In this document: positions 55,435 to 64,000 of the stretch, in pieces
How the letters are laid out: each line of letters starts with the position of its first letter
Numbering within the stretch: the first letter of the stretch is position 1
Source: Adiantum capillus-veneris
Taxonomy: Eukaryota > Streptophyta > Polypodiopsida > Polypodiales > Pteridaceae
Direction of reading: 5' to 3'
DNA: 64,000 nt
NCBI GenBank assembly: GCA_014529385.2
Contig: CM043948.1
Span: 22,073,951 to 22,137,950, forward strand
Made by a program: the position numbers and the translations under genes
Notes under the pieces: model-generated
Databases searched by the model: none
What the model was told of the DNA's origin: nothing
The model's input: the letters and a program-made list of their open reading frames with translations, nothing else

Positions 55435-58400
55435 ATGATAGACCTATTGCACCAAATGGAGCAGGATACAATTATGAAGAATTTGGTTGGTGCTGAGCTT
55501 CTCACTCAAGACAAGGGTCTGCATGACAACGATGATTGTGGATGTGAAGAGACTGCACAAAAGAAGGAGGATACTATTTTGGCTGCAAGCAAGACACCTA
55601 TATATCTTGGAGCTTTGTTCTTTATTGTTCCGTGCTTCATTAGAGATTTTGAATCTACAGGTTATGTGCGCAATGAGCAATACAAGCATTGATCATCTTT
55701 TAAGGTTAAGTAAAATTAGTTTTTAGTCTTTTTTCAAAGCATTTTGATAAATAAACTTTGCAACTAATGGTTAAATACACTTTGATTTTTCAGCCTGTTA
55801 TTGAAGGTACTTCCAAAGGGTCATAGGATGCCAGAAGATAGACACAGTGCTCGTAAATTTGTTAATGTGCTAGGTATGGACTACAAAAAGATACATGCAT
55901 GTGTTAATGATTGCATTCTCTTCCGCAATGAGTATGATCGGTTGGAGAAATGTCCAAAGTTTGGTGAAGAGAGATACAAAGACCTTCCCTTTGATCCAGT
56001 CTAGAGGAAAGAAAGAAGACTCACCTGGTACCAAGGAAAGTTTTACGACATTTTTTCCTCATCCCTCGCATCAATACATGTTCAAGACCACAACCTTCAA
56101 CAAACTCTTTACATGGCATGCCAAGTAGTTGCTCTATGGATGGTATAATGTGTGTCCCAACGGATTCACAAGCACGAAAACACATTGAGGAAAAACGGCC
56201 CACATTCAAAGGAGACCCAGATATCTTTGTTTGGGCCTTGCAAGTGACGGTATCAACCCTTTCAGCACCAACATTACGTAATGGAGCACATGGCCAGTTG
56301 TCTTGATCAATTTCAACATCCCCCCTTGGAAGAGCACCAAGAAAGGATACATCATGCTATCTTTATTGATCCCAAAAAGCACAAAGTCAAAAACTTGGAT
56401 GTGCATCTAGCCCCTCTTATTGATGAGTTAAAGGAGCTATGGAGCGGTATCCTTGTCTACAATGTGTCTCTACCACCAATGGAGCATCAAACCCATACTT
56501 GGGGCATACTTATGTGAACTATGCATGACTTTTTGGGTCTTGGAGAGGTATCAGGTAACCATACATGTATCACCCTCAATTAGTGGTTATTGTCTAACGA
56601 AAGGTAATTGATACTAATTATGAATATAATGTACAATAGGTTTGCCTACATCCAGACATGCAATGTGCACTATTTGTGGTCCCTCTTTCGTCACAGAGCG
56701 TCCATCACACCTCAAAAAGGTCATTTATCCTAATAGTCATCGTTTTCTACCACCAACACATGAAAAATACAAAGAAACTTTGAATGGAAAGGCCCCATAT
56801 AGATGGACAATGAGTGATTGGAAAAGAGAATGGGATAGGCATTGTTCAATGGACCCCCTTCCCCGATAGCCACCCAAGGGTATGAGAAGACGTTCTGTGT
56901 TTTTTATTTGCTATATCTAATGCACATATTCAAAAATGTAGGCCAGGTGATTTGGGATCTCATCATGGGCAAGAGCGGCAATGTTGTCATTAGGGAGGAC
57001 ATGAAACATCAACGCAGATTTCTAGCATCAGCAATGCCAGTGATGGAAGACAACAGGAGGTATTATCTTCCAAAGGCACCATGGATCCTATCAAACACTG
57101 ACCAAATTAAAGTGAAACAAGTTATTGCTTCCATCACAACACCTACACGTTACATGCGGTCTTTAAAGGGAGCATTCTCAAAGACAAAGAAAGGTGATGG
57201 ACCCCTATTACATGGGTTGAAATCCCACGATTGGCACAAGATGCTCTAGGTGATTATCCACCCTTTACGTTCAATCTTACTTGGCTGCTACTCTAATGTT
57301 ATTACTTTTGAGAACACTATGCAGTTTATCTTACCATTGAGCATCAGTGGATGTGGGCGGCAAGAAAGTATGTGATGCTATATATAAGATGGGAGAGCTT
57401 GTCAGGTGGGTGAGCTCTAAGGAGATTGAAGTAGCATCCATACCAACTCCAAGATTGTTATCCAAAGAAGCAGTTGTTATCATTGAAGAGAGCTTTCGTA
57501 GGTCCATATTAGTGAGCCAAATCCATCTTATATTGCATCTTGTGGATGAGGTAGAGATTTGTGGAGTGGTTCATTCTCGTTGGATGTTCTTCTTTGATTG
57601 TTTTCTTAAGACACTCAAAGACTTTTTGAGGCTACGTTCACAGCCAGAGGCTAGCATGGCCGAAGGATGGATTATTCAAGAGTCGTTTGTGTACATCTCT
57701 AAGTACTTGGCTATAGTGGATGAAATGATACCACGTTTAAGGGCTAATAAAGAAGATCCAAGGATGCACTCTCATATGCCGAATGGGAAGGAGAAGATAA
57801 AGCTCATGGAAAGGCACATATGTGATGCAATAAGAACTACCTTGTCCTTAATGCAGCAAAGATGCAAAAGTGGGTAGATCTATTTACAGAATTGAAAAGA
57901 AAGCGTGAAGAAGATCGAGAACCGTATAGGGAAATACACTCTTGAAGAAGAAATCGCAATGTGGTTTACCCACTGTACCTTTCCATGTTTCCAAAACTTA
58001 TAAGGCTCGATTGGTTGCATGAACAAATGACTAAAGCTAAAATTGATGGTGAGCATGTTAGCGATGAGGAGTGGGAGTATGCACGAGGTTGTCTACCAAA
58101 GATAATTGCTAATTAAACTCATAATGCACATATTAAAGTATTAGTATATAGCTACCTATAAGCTAAAATTGATGGTGAGCATGTTAGCGATGAGGAGTGG
58201 GAGTATGCGAGGTTGTCTACCAAAGATAATTGCTAATTAAACTCATTATGCACATATTAAAGTATTAGTATATAGCTACCTATACTCAAACTTGTTCTAC
58301 TTTCAAGAGGCAACGATGTTCAACTCAATGTGGCATGGAGGAAGGCACTTTTAAACTGATAATGTAGACAAAAAACGAATGACAAATGATTGTGGAGTGA

Positions 58401-59004
58401 TGGGCAATTTTGATGCGCAAACTCCAAACGATATGGAAAATAGATATTTTGGAGTTATCCAAAGAATATACCGAACTTAGATTTTTGAACTTTTTGAAAG
58501 TATGTGTTCGATGTGAAGTGGTTTGCAGGAGTTTCATCTAGACATGTATGCAAGCGGTATCTACATGGTGGACTCTACGAGATTCCATACGGGCACAAGT
58601 GATATCTACGTCTCTCCAGAAAGTTGTGAGCAAGTGATCTATCTTCCAAGTATTTACGAACGAAGGTTTTTGTTTGTCATACAAGTCACTTTAAGAGCAA
58701 GATGTATACTAGATGATGCAGCAAACATAGGAACCACTGTGGACGAACACAATGATGATGGTGAAGCAGACATAGAAGATGAAGAACTTCCAGCACGACC
58801 GCTTGACGAAGCGAATGAGAATGATGTCGATGAAGAAGAGAAAACCTACATAGAAGATGAAGAAGAGGATTAAGAGCTAGAAGAAGAGAATGATGATGAG
58901 GATAATTGTTTGATCCCTATATTGCTGATTTTGATGAAATGGGACTCCGCATAGACCGCATCCTGGCTATCGAACTAGAAGATGATGATCTAGTGGAGGA
59001 TTAA
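55435..59004 (+). pseudogene. CACTA (En/Spm) transposase, TNP2 type, decayed
   Basis: Plus-strand remnant in domain order. 55801-56004: LPKGHRMPEDRHSARKFVNV, KKIHACVNDCILFRNEYD and CPKFGEERYKDLPF, the TNP2 start. About 56200-56480: LGLASDGINPF-type region, WPVVLINFNIPPWK, then LAPLIDELKELWSGILVYNV. 56642-57249: the zinc-like MCTICGPSFVTERP, HRFLPPTHEKYKETL and LHGLKSHDWHKML. 57347-57877: VSQIHLILHLVDEVEICGVV, HSRWMFFFDCFLKTLKDFLR and EGWIIQESFVYISKYLA, a DUF4218-like C-terminal domain. 58430-59004: a region resembling DUF4216 and an acidic tail (GEADIEDEELPARPLDEAN). Frameshifts and stops separate the parts; CACTA terminal repeats were not found. Confidence 0.85.
58035..58284 (+). repeat. 126-bp tandem duplication in the CACTA remnant
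   Basis: AGCTAAAATTGATGGTGAGC begins at 58035 and 58161; both copies contain AGCGATGAGGAGTGGGAGTA and end GTATATAGCTACCTATA. Confidence 0.88.
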
Positions 59005-59121
59005 TTAAGGCCATGTTTTAATGGATTGTAATGAGGATGTTGTAGCTAATGTTGATCACTTGCTTTTGTGAACGATTTGTTAATGATCTTTTTGCTAGCA
59101 TACATTGTAACACATTTGTTT

Positions 59122-59122
<1 letters not shown>

Positions 59123-59199
<77 letters not shown>

Positions 59200-59227
59200 C
59201 TCCCCTCCCCTCCCCTCCCCTCCCCCG
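59123..59227 (+). repeat. (CT)n followed by (CCCCT)n
   Basis: About 70 bases of CT repeats to 59197, then CCCCT repeats. Confidence 0.95.
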
Positions 59228-59280
59228 GTCAAATAGATCTTTAAGGTCTCTTGGGATAGTTTCCTACGACGTTGAAATAA
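59228..59280 (+). repeat. 3' fragment of the SINE-like repeat
   Basis: AATAGATCTTTAAGGTCTCT and GATAGTTTCCTACGACGTT match the 3' parts of the copies at 59290 and 62193. Confidence 0.7.
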
Positions 59281-59289
59281 TATTCTTTG

Positions 59290-59482
59290 TGTGTGTGTGC
59301 GCACGTGCTAATAAAAAGAAGAAAATGGTCTAACCTTTCTATCACCCAAGTGTGGTAGATTGGTTATGGCATTTCCCTCTTGAATAACAAGTCTTGATTT
59401 CAACTCTCCCCATCAGATAAATCTTTAAGGTATCTTGGGATAGTTTCCTACGACGTTAAAATATTCCTCTTCTTCTTCTTCT
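59290..59482 (+). mobile_element. tRNA-related SINE-like repeat, copy A
   Basis: Contains TGTGGTAGATTGGTTATGGC (A-box-like) and, about 35 bases on, CTTGATTTCAACTCTCC (B-box-like, degenerate). The 3' part is GATAGTTTCCTACGACGTTA and it ends in a CTT-rich tract. It shares the whole unit with 62193-62380. Confidence 0.6.
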
Positions 59483-60157
59483 CTCTATGGCTCGTTCGCT
59501 TGTAGTCGCGACGAGCAGCAACAAGGCAAGCTGAGGTGAGGTGGTCTTTGCAGAGGGATGAAATCGTTAGTATGTACGTTCGGGTGAGACAAGGGAGGAC
59601 GTGGTTGGAAAAGGCATTGATGGCCGGCTTTCAAAACTGTGACCGTGAGAACCACACCCTAAGGAAGGGAAGGCTTGTTACAAAAAGAAAAAAACAAAAA
59701 ACAAAAAAAGAAGCCCTTACCATTCACCATACCCCCCCCCAAGGTTAACCACTAGTGGGGCACCGCCAATTTGGCCACACCCCTCCATTATCGCCAAAAG
59801 ACGAGCTCTCTCTCTCTCCTACTGCCCGGCTCTACCAATATTCTCTCTCTCTCCTACTCTGCCGTCCGCTACATCACCCTGCCCGGTAGGTGCATTGGTG
59901 CCTCTGTCACACCCTCCAGCGGGCCTCCACAGATATTATCCTCCCTCTCTCTCTTCCAAATATTCTCCCTCCCTCTCTTTGCTTGTCCACAGTCTAGCCC
60001 CGGCGGGCCGCTACACCCCCCACCCCCCCCCCCCCCCCCCCCCCCCCCCTCTCGTCCACACTCCCTTCGGCCTTATACCCCCCCCCCCCCCCCCTATTTT
60101 CTTCCCCCCCAACCCTGGTGGACCACTGGCCTAACACCCCCCCCCCCATCTTCACCT

Positions 60158-60195
<38 letters not shown>

Positions 60196-60270
60196 AGTAG
60201 TCCCGCAAGTCTTAGAGGATCCTCTCTCTCTCTCTCTTGGGAGCGGTCCCGCAGGTCTTAGAGGATCCTC

Positions 60271-60320
<50 letters not shown>

Positions 60321-60780
60321 CTCTTGTTGACTAAGCCTCTCACCCCCCCCCTTTGTTTGCGGCCGTTGTCGAGCCCCGCCTCTCTCTCTCTCTCTCATGC
60401 TTGCACCCCCGAACCCCGGCCCTCGCGGGCGCCTTGGATATGCACAACCACACACACACCACCCACCCCCTATCCTCTCACCCCCCCTCTCTCTCCACAC
60501 CCTCTCCCTCTCTCCTCGCGCTCGCGCACTGCAGGCGGCCACCCTCCCCGCTCGCGCTCTCTCTCTCTCACGCGGCCTGTGCAGCACCGTCCCCAGCACA
60601 CACACTCACATAAACACCCTCTCACACACACACACGCACACACACACACATCCCTCATTCACCATCTCCCCCCCCCCTTCCGTCTCTGCGTTGCCAAAAT
60701 CGTGAAAAATAATATATATATATATATATATATATACGATTTTCTCCCTATTCTAGATAGATGATTTTCTCCCTATTCTA
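59483..60780. repeat. Low-complexity block: CT, CA, poly-C and TA repeats
   Basis: Many (CT)n runs (for example 60159-60193 and 60269-60316), long C runs at about 60018-60049 and 60078-60094, a CA-rich part near 60590-60650 and (TA)n at about 60714-60736. The apparent Ser-Leu and Pro-rich open frames are by-products. A short direct repeat GTCTTAGAGGATCCTCTC lies at about 60209 and 60256. Confidence 0.85.
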
Positions 60781-61525
60781 GAATTTTCTTAAGTACAATT
60801 TTCGACTTTGAACACCTCTTGTGGTGGGGTTGGAGATTGTGTCAATACTTTCATACGTCAAGGACTTACCAGGTGTGCTGACAGAGTACGTTGGCACGTA
60901 ACCTTCATTAGGGATGAACAGGTCACGGACTTTTCAAGATACTTAGGCGAGTAGGAAATCTGGCTCACACTTGCATGGAAAGTTACAACAAGGTTTCCTT
61001 GCATTATTCCAGTACCTTCAGAAGATCTGAACACTGGTTATGCCTTTGGACAACTCTTAGTTGTGGTTACTCCTTTACAGTACTCAAGTGAGTTATAAAT
61101 GGAGTTACCATTTAAACCCAAGTGACTCTTAGTTGTGGCGTTACCATTTAAACCCAAGTGACTCTTAGTTGTGGTTACTCCTTTACAGCACTCAAGTGAG
61201 TTACTCCTTTAGAGTACTCAAGTGAGTTATAAATGGAGTTACCATTTAAACCCAAGTGACTCTTAGTTGTGGTTACTCCTTTACAGCACTCAAGTGAGTT
61301 ATATATGGAGTTACCATTTAGACCCAAGTGGTTGCAAACGGACAACAATGTTGAAAATCAAGATATTCCTCTTGGTTTCATTGAACCTCTTCACTGCACC
61401 AATTATCGGTCATATAGACAACTGGCTCACTTATGGGACGTCAATAATGAGAACATCAGTATTCTTAAGAAGATATTACTACTTGTGTTTTCGAGGACAA
61501 AAACTCTTCCTTAAGGGGGAAGTAA
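60781..61525 (+). mobile_element. 3' internal end of element L, up to its polypurine tract
   Basis: Plus-strand sequence leading into the 3' LTR. The last part resembles the end of a Ty3 pol (NNENISILKKILLLVF, then a frame reading EDKN) and closes with AAGGGGGAAGTAA (61513-61525), a typical purine tract. No RT or integrase core is present here, so most of the coding region of L is missing or displaced. The boundary at 60781 is only the end of the simple repeats; the true right-hand breakpoint is unknown. Confidence 0.5.
61053..61330 (+). repeat. Tandem repeat of about 72 bp
   Basis: Four copies, one shortened and one with an internal duplication, each starting ACTCTTAGTTGTGG and ending ACCATTTAAACCCAAGTG. 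Confidence 0.85.
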
Positions 61526-61697
61526 TGTCAGGACAAGGGTCATGTACCCTAAGAACTAGGCTAGGCAAGGACTACGGCCAAGGGCCGGGCTAAGCAGTGT
61601 GGACAGAGGATCCGTCTAGGGCAAGGGGCTAGGAGCCCACCTATAAAGGGAGGTTGGGAGGAGGATCCAGGAGAGCCTAGTTGCCTAGTTTCTTACA
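61526..61697 (+). mobile_element. 3' LTR of element L (172 bp)
   Basis: TGTCAGGACAAGGG to GTTTCTTACA, TATA-like CCTATAAAGGG, same length as the LTR at 5975-6146. The purine tract precedes it, so this is the 3' LTR. It is followed by TTTGT (61698-61702), matching the duplication beside the other LTR. Confidence 0.9.
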
Positions 61698-62110
61698 TTT
61701 GTGGTGGCCATCAATTTTTAAAAATGCTCATGATGAGTATGTGAAGGCATGTTTGACATGTCAAAGGATGATAAACTTTTCGATGCAAATAGGATGCCAT
61801 TACAACCAATCCTTCCATTTGAGCCATTTCAAAAGTGGGCCTGGACTTTGTTGGGCATGTAAATCCAACTGCAAAGTATACAAGAAATAAGTATATATTG
61901 GTGGTCATAGAATATTGTACACAACGGGTGTAAGAAAATGCAATGAAGGATAATAAAGCTGAGAATGTTGAAAAATTATTGTACAAGGACATAATGACAA
62001 GGTTTGGTTACCCAATGGAGCTAGTTTTAGATCAAGGAAGGCATCTAATAAACAAGGGACGTGATTTTTTGGCAAGAATTCTTTTGGCGAGGACTTTTTT
62101 ATAATTTGGT
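61698..62110 (+). pseudogene. Ty3/Gypsy integrase, zinc and core parts (element H, fourth piece)
   Basis: Plus strand: LWWPSIFKNAHDEYVKACL and TCQRM complete a zinc-binding domain whose His half is at 6147-6250 on the minus strand. The core follows: VGLDFVGHVNPTAKYTRNKY, ILVVIEYCTQRV, LLYKDIMTRFGYPMELVLDQ and GRHLINK. Two catalytic Asp positions (LDF, LDQ) are kept; the Glu part is missing. Frameshifts near 61780 and a stop near 61935 are present. The first codons overlap the TTTGT duplication, so the integrase reads across L as if L were not there. Confidence 0.85.
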
Positions 62111-62127
62111 GAGTAGATTCCAAAACG

Positions 62128-62130
<3 letters not shown>

Positions 62131-62179
<49 letters not shown>

Positions 62180-62192
62180 TCTTCTTCTTCTC
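62131..62192 (+). repeat. (CT)n/(CTT)n tract
   Basis: About 45 bases of CT then CTT repeats; adjoins SINE-like copy B. Confidence 0.9.
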
Positions 62193-62380
62193 AGGTGTGT
62201 GCGCATGTCGTGCTAAAAAAAGAGAAAAATGGTATAACTTTTCTATCACCCAAGTGTGGTAGATTGGTTATGCCATTTCCCTCTTGAATAACAGGTCTTG
62301 AGTTCAACTCTCCTCGTCGAATAGATCTTTAAGGTCTCTTGTGATAGTTTCCTACGATGTTAAAATTCTATTTTCTCTTC
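62193..62380 (+). mobile_element. tRNA-related SINE-like repeat, copy B
   Basis: TGTGGTAGATTGGTTATGCC (A-box-like, 62255) and GTCTTGAGTTCAACTCTCC (B-box-like, 62295), spaced as in a tRNA gene; 3' part GATAGTTTCCTACGATGTTA then a CTT tract. It matches 59290-59482. It does not fold into a credible tRNA by eye (the 3' half is not tRNA-like), so a SINE is more likely than a tRNA gene. Confidence 0.62.
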
Positions 62381-62409
62381 TTCTTCTTCTTCTTCTTCTT
62401 CTTCTTCTT

Positions 62410-62440
<31 letters not shown>

Positions 62441-62931
62441 ATCCCTTGGCAAACACACCTCAATCAAACATCCATCATTTACATATATATCTCTTTTTTT
62501 GCCTCTCTCATGTATCAAGAGTTTACAATCTAAAATAATCCAATCCAAATTTTGTCATGATAAATCCAACTCGTATACACAAACAAAAAACATACCCGGA
62601 TTAGAGCACAAACACTCTTTTCAAACATCACGATATACGTCATGCAACAAGATTAACCATCAACCAAACAATGATACCGTACACACAATTTGTTTTCAAC
62701 AAGCCAATTTCAACGGTTTACAATCCATTATAATCCAATTCAACTTTGTCCTCTCACCACAACATTGAAAGTCTGCAATAACAAACCAATATAGGCTAAT
62801 AAAAAGGGTTGAAAGTACACACCTTAAAACAACAACTACAATAAGATAGATATGGAGCAAAACAAAATAGTACAAGATACTCATATGGGTTCAAGTGTTT
62901 TTGCTCTAACACTAGCTTACAATGGAAAAAT
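62381..62931. other. Non-coding, with (CTT)n/(CT)n at its start
   Basis: CTT and CT repeats to about 62435, then AT-rich sequence. Two related segments, TTTACAATCTAAAATAATCC (62522) and TTTACAATCCATTATAATCC (about 62717), suggest a diverged local repeat. No gene seen. Confidence 0.45.
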
Positions 62932-63492
62932 CTAGTTTTCCTCATTGCTAGTGTCATTGTTGTTGTCATTGTTGGCTCCATTGGCTTGACCTTGTGCAGT
63001 AATGCATATCATCCACACTTCTACCCAATCCTCCACATGTTTCTCGAAGGCTTCAGACTCTTGTGGGGTGCGATAACCATGTTCCCCCCAAACAATTATT
63101 GCATTGTTAGAGATAACTACAACTTGCTCAATATCGAGTCCGGTTGGATATGCATTTACATCAAGTTGATACATGGCATTGAATAGTGACATTGTGGCAT
63201 CATTGACTACATGGAAAGCCTCTGTGTAGTTGTGTGCACTTTGAGCATTGCAAATATTATTCATTGCATACACAATGTTAAGAATGTAATTAGCATGTGC
63301 ATTATTGATGGGGTCAATGTGTGTGTATGTGTGTGTGGTGGTGGGTGGGTGGGTGGGGGGGGGGGGGGGGGGGGGGGGGGGGACCATACTGAGGGCCATG
63401 CCCACGCTGATTAGGTTGCCCAAGGTTTCCTCTCGGCGGTAAATGTGAGAATGTGAGAAGAATAAAGGAGAAGCTTGTGGAAAAAAACACAA
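62932..63492 (-). CDS. Unrecognised ORF of 186 codons
   Basis: Open on the minus strand, running through a poly-G/C tract (a Pro run) at 63356-63382. The part after the Pro run, AFHVVNDATMSLFNAMYQLD, GLDIEQVVVISNNAIIVWG and FEKHVEDWVEVWMICITAQG, has the composition of a real protein and ends in an Asn-rich tail. I do not recognise it; it may be a transposon-related fragment. The homopolymer makes the upstream frame unsafe. Confidence 0.3.
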   Translation of the reverse strand: MCFFPQASPLFFSHSHIYRREETLGNLISVGMALSMVPPPPPPPPPTHPPTTTHTYTHIDPINNAHANYILNIVYAMNNICNAQSAHNYTEAFHVVNDATMSLFNAMYQLDVNAYPTGLDIEQVVVISNNAIIVWGEHGYRTPQESEAFEKHVEDWVEVWMICITAQGQANGANNDNNNDTSNEEN

Positions 63493-63789
63493 AGAGACTT
63501 GAAAATGAATGAAAGTAGTGATTTTCTATAAAGAATTCTTTGTGACTTTACTTCCAAGACCATTCGCATCATGTCCTTCAAACTCTTTTCAAATAAAATA
63601 TAATATTTAATAAAATCTCAATTGAAGATAAAACTTCTTCGATTAACTTGCCTTCAAACCAAGGATAATTAAACATCGCAACATGATCCTCATCAAAAAT
63701 TCAAACATAGTGAGAACATCAAGTACCAAGTTTTGATGTGCCATTACATAGAGAATAAGTTGAAGTGAAGTAATCAATACAAATTGGGT

Positions 63790-64000
63790 TTCAGGTTCCC
63801 CGTGAAGAAAATATAAAGCTCCATGTCCTCTATGGCTACTAGGCCAAGCACTGTAAGCAATGTAGTCATCTTGACCACTAGCAAGAAGATTTTGTCAAAA
63901 TCAACTCCCTTTTGCTACTTGAAGCCCTAAGCAACCAATCTAGCCTTGTATGTAGGCTTAGGATTATTAGATGTAAACTTCTTCTTATAAACCCATTTGC
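63790..64000 (-). pseudogene. Ty1/Copia reverse transcriptase fragment
   Basis: From the window edge on the minus strand: CKWVYKKKFTSNNPKPTYKA, RLVA then a stop, GVDFDKIFLLVVKMTTLLTV, LGLVAIEDMEL. Then a shift to LHGEPETQF, with the usual TAF part missing. This is the start of a Copia RT; the rest of the upstream gene lies beyond the window. Confidence 0.85.

Noticed and set aside
59771-60764. Proline- and serine/leucine-rich open frames on both strands
   Set aside because: Produced by poly-C and CT/CA repeats; no stable composition outside them.
62255-62312. Possible tRNA gene (A-box and B-box-like sequences)
   Set aside because: The 3' half does not pair as a tRNA, and the unit recurs with the same non-tRNA tail; a SINE-like repeat fits better.

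Overview
The window looks like heterochromatic DNA from a plant nuclear genome. I find no intact host gene. Nearly all recognisable coding sequence belongs to LTR retrotransposons of the Ty1/Copia and Ty3/Gypsy types, plus one decayed CACTA (En/Spm-like) DNA transposon, tRNA-related SINE-like repeats and long (CT)n tracts. The evidence is paired LTRs with TG...CA ends, primer binding sites (iMet-type TGGTATCAGAGC or TGGCGCC type), polypurine tracts, 5-bp target duplications and reverse-transcriptase motifs. Most coding regions carry frameshifts and premature stops.

The layout is a set of nested insertions, named here for reference. H is an old Ty3 element, now in four pieces: 52915-52020 (-), 16286-16079 (-), 6759-6147 (-) and 61698-62110 (+). 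P is a plus-strand Ty3-type element (16287-52019) inserted in H; it has lost RT-RNaseH-integrase. M is a minus-strand relative of P (20454-45263, duplication GAGAT) inserted in the gag of P. It keeps gag, protease, RT, RNase H and integrase and adds a very long third ORF (ORF3). C1 is a nearly intact Copia element (30330-35881, duplication CTCTT) inserted in the pol of M. C2 is a decayed Copia element (6760-16078, duplication TCAAG) inserted in H, and its 3' LTR was later hit by T (12610-15737), a small non-autonomous element in the tandem form LTR-internal-LTR-internal-LTR. L has 172-bp LTRs: one copy lies at 5975-6146 (-), the other at 61526-61697 (+). Both border matching TTTGT duplications and both interrupt the same integrase gene of H. 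The simplest reading is a roughly 55-kb inversion that split L after it had inserted.

The flanks hold E1 gag/protease (1-1634, -), a gag-like zinc-knuckle region probably belonging to L (4431-5197, -), a Ty3 integrase K (54133-53085, -), the CACTA transposase (about 55435-59004, +), simple repeats and SINE-like units (59100-62440), and a Copia RT fragment (63790-64000, -).

Points most worth following: the split element and inversion; an 18-bp palindrome, AGTCTATCGCGATAGACT, repeated about every 300 bp in both the leader and the post-integrase region of M, with a different palindrome at about 280-bp spacing in the leader of P; a captured DEAD-box RNA helicase fragment just before the 3' LTR of P; the long coiled-coil ORF3 of M; and a purine-rich, TATA-like block conserved inside both M and P. 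Functional readings of these are inference.
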